Below, piece by piece: positions 4,810-5,382 of a stretch of 5,382 nt of DNA (position 1 is the stretch's first letter; each line of letters starts with the position of its first letter). Location of the stretch: contig CANKTR010000065.1 in NCBI GenBank assembly GCA_947486475.1, positions 1-5,382 of the forward strand. Reading direction: 5' to 3'. This DNA is from Microbacteriaceae bacterium (GTDB taxonomy: Bacteria > Actinomycetota > Actinomycetes > Actinomycetales > Microbacteriaceae). The notes beneath the pieces were generated by a model. It worked only from the letters and a program-made list of their open reading frames with translations. It ran no database searches and was not told where the DNA came from. Made by a program: the position numbers and the translations under genes.

Positions 4810-5382
4810 ATGAGTTCAAATCCCTTGTCGTCTGGTCAACTCGCGGGGAAATCCGCCTTCGTGACGGGTTCATCCCGCGGAATTGGAGCGGAAACCGTCG
4901 GATTTTTCGCCGAAGCAGGCGCCAAGGTAGCTATTAACTTTCGTGACAAAGAGGCCCGCGCCGAAAAGGTCGCAGCGGGAATCCGCGACAACGGCGGGGA
5001 CGCAATCGTCGTTGGCGCCGACCTGACCGATTACGACTCAATCACGGCACTGCGCGACACCCTGCAGAACGAATTCGGCGGGCTCGACATCCTCGTTCTC
5101 AACGCCTCCGGCGGTATGGAAGCCGGCAAGGGTGATGATTACGCGATGCGGCTCAACCGTGACGCCCAAGTGAACGCGCTACAGACACTACGACCGCTAC
5201 TTCACGCAGGGTCGCGCGTTGTCTTCATCACCAGTCACCAGGCTCACTTCATTCGCACGGTCGACACCATGCCCGAATACCTCCCCGTTGCGCTGTCCAA
5301 GCGCGCCGGCGAAGACGCGCTCCGCGAGATGATTCCGTCGCTCGAGGCGGACGGAATTGGGTTCGTCGTCGTGTCGGCCGAC
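4810..5382 (+). CDS. SDR family oxidoreductase with atypical active site (3' end outside window)
   Basis: The frame is open from ATG 4810 to the last base, giving the first 191 residues of a short-chain dehydrogenase/reductase (family usually about 250 aa). The Rossmann dinucleotide motif TGSSRGIG is at residues 19-26; AINFRDKE follows the second strand. The usual NNAG appears as NASGG starting at Asn98, and the catalytic-type Ser is Ser142 in FITSHQAH. The expected YxxxK is not present in normal register: the Lys is Lys164 in SKRAGEDAL, but the residue four before it is Val160, and the nearest Tyr is Tyr157, seven before Lys and fifteen after Ser. I recall similar actinobacterial SDRs with a PEYxPVAxSKRAGED segment, so this is probably a subfamily trait and not damage. 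The substrate is unknown. The start is supported by the upstream extended -10 and the absence of a ribosome-binding site, implying a leaderless mRNA. Confidence 0.88.
   Translation, partial: MSSNPLSSGQLAGKSAFVTGSSRGIGAETVGFFAEAGAKVAINFRDKEARAEKVAAGIRDNGGDAIVVGADLTDYDSITALRDTLQNEFGGLDILVLNASGGMEAGKGDDYAMRLNRDAQVNALQTLRPLLHAGSRVVFITSHQAHFIRTVDTMPEYLPVALSKRAGEDALREMIPSLEADGIGFVVVSAD

Noticed and set aside
4125..4937. Open frame of 270 codons on the plus strand running through the GDPD gene and into the SDR gene
   Set aside because: It is antisense to an unmistakable GDPD with all catalytic residues, crosses the divergent promoter region and the SDR start, and its Arg-rich translation resembles no family. 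It is a high-GC shadow frame.
1..5382. A defence island, mobile element, CRISPR array or other accessory system
   Set aside because: All genes are recognised housekeeping or metabolic families with uniform composition; no transposase, integrase, direct-repeat array or tRNA boundary was seen.

Overview
The window looks like chromosomal housekeeping DNA from a high-GC actinomycete. RbpA, a HelY-type Ski2-like helicase and a polyprenol-phosphate-mannose synthase next to apolipoprotein N-acyltransferase are together an actinobacterial signature. The gene order and protein features suggest Micrococcales, perhaps Microbacteriaceae. That family placement is inference from memory of typical neighbourhoods and no search was run. 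No tRNA, rRNA, CRISPR array, insertion sequence or integron was seen, and coding density is very high.

Layout. Positions 1-3549 hold a rightward gene run: the 3' half of a DEAD/DEAH-box helicase (helY-like, cut by the left edge), then lnt 16 bp later, then a Ppm1/DPM-type mannosyltransferase whose GTG start overlaps the lnt stop in GTGA. This run meets the leftward rbpA gene tail to tail. The two stop codons overlap by 4 bp inside the loop of a small perfect hairpin (3539-3554). Behind rbpA lies a leftward glycerophosphodiester phosphodiesterase gene (4017-4766). A rightward SDR oxidoreductase gene starts at 4810 and is cut by the right edge.

Functional links. Lnt and Ppm1 are both membrane-associated envelope enzymes: one finishes lipoprotein N-acylation, the other makes the lipid-linked mannose donor for glycolipids and O-mannosylated proteins. 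In Mycobacterium tuberculosis they are fused in one polypeptide; here they are separate but translationally overlapping. RbpA is a global RNA polymerase/sigma cofactor. The GDPD recycles glycerophosphodiesters. The SDR has no obvious pathway.

Most unusual point. The 43-bp gap between the divergent GDPD and SDR genes is exactly symmetric: 10 bp, an 8-bp arm, a 7-bp spacer, the complementary 8-bp arm, and 10 bp. Each arm carries an extended -10 (TGATAnnnT) placed so that transcription would begin at the A of each ATG. This reads as a pair of back-to-back, overlapping, probably mutually exclusive leaderless promoters, possibly also a dyad operator. Secondary points are an RbpA whose normally basic linker lacks basic residues next to the sigma-interaction domain, and an SDR with the catalytic Tyr displaced from the YxxxK position.
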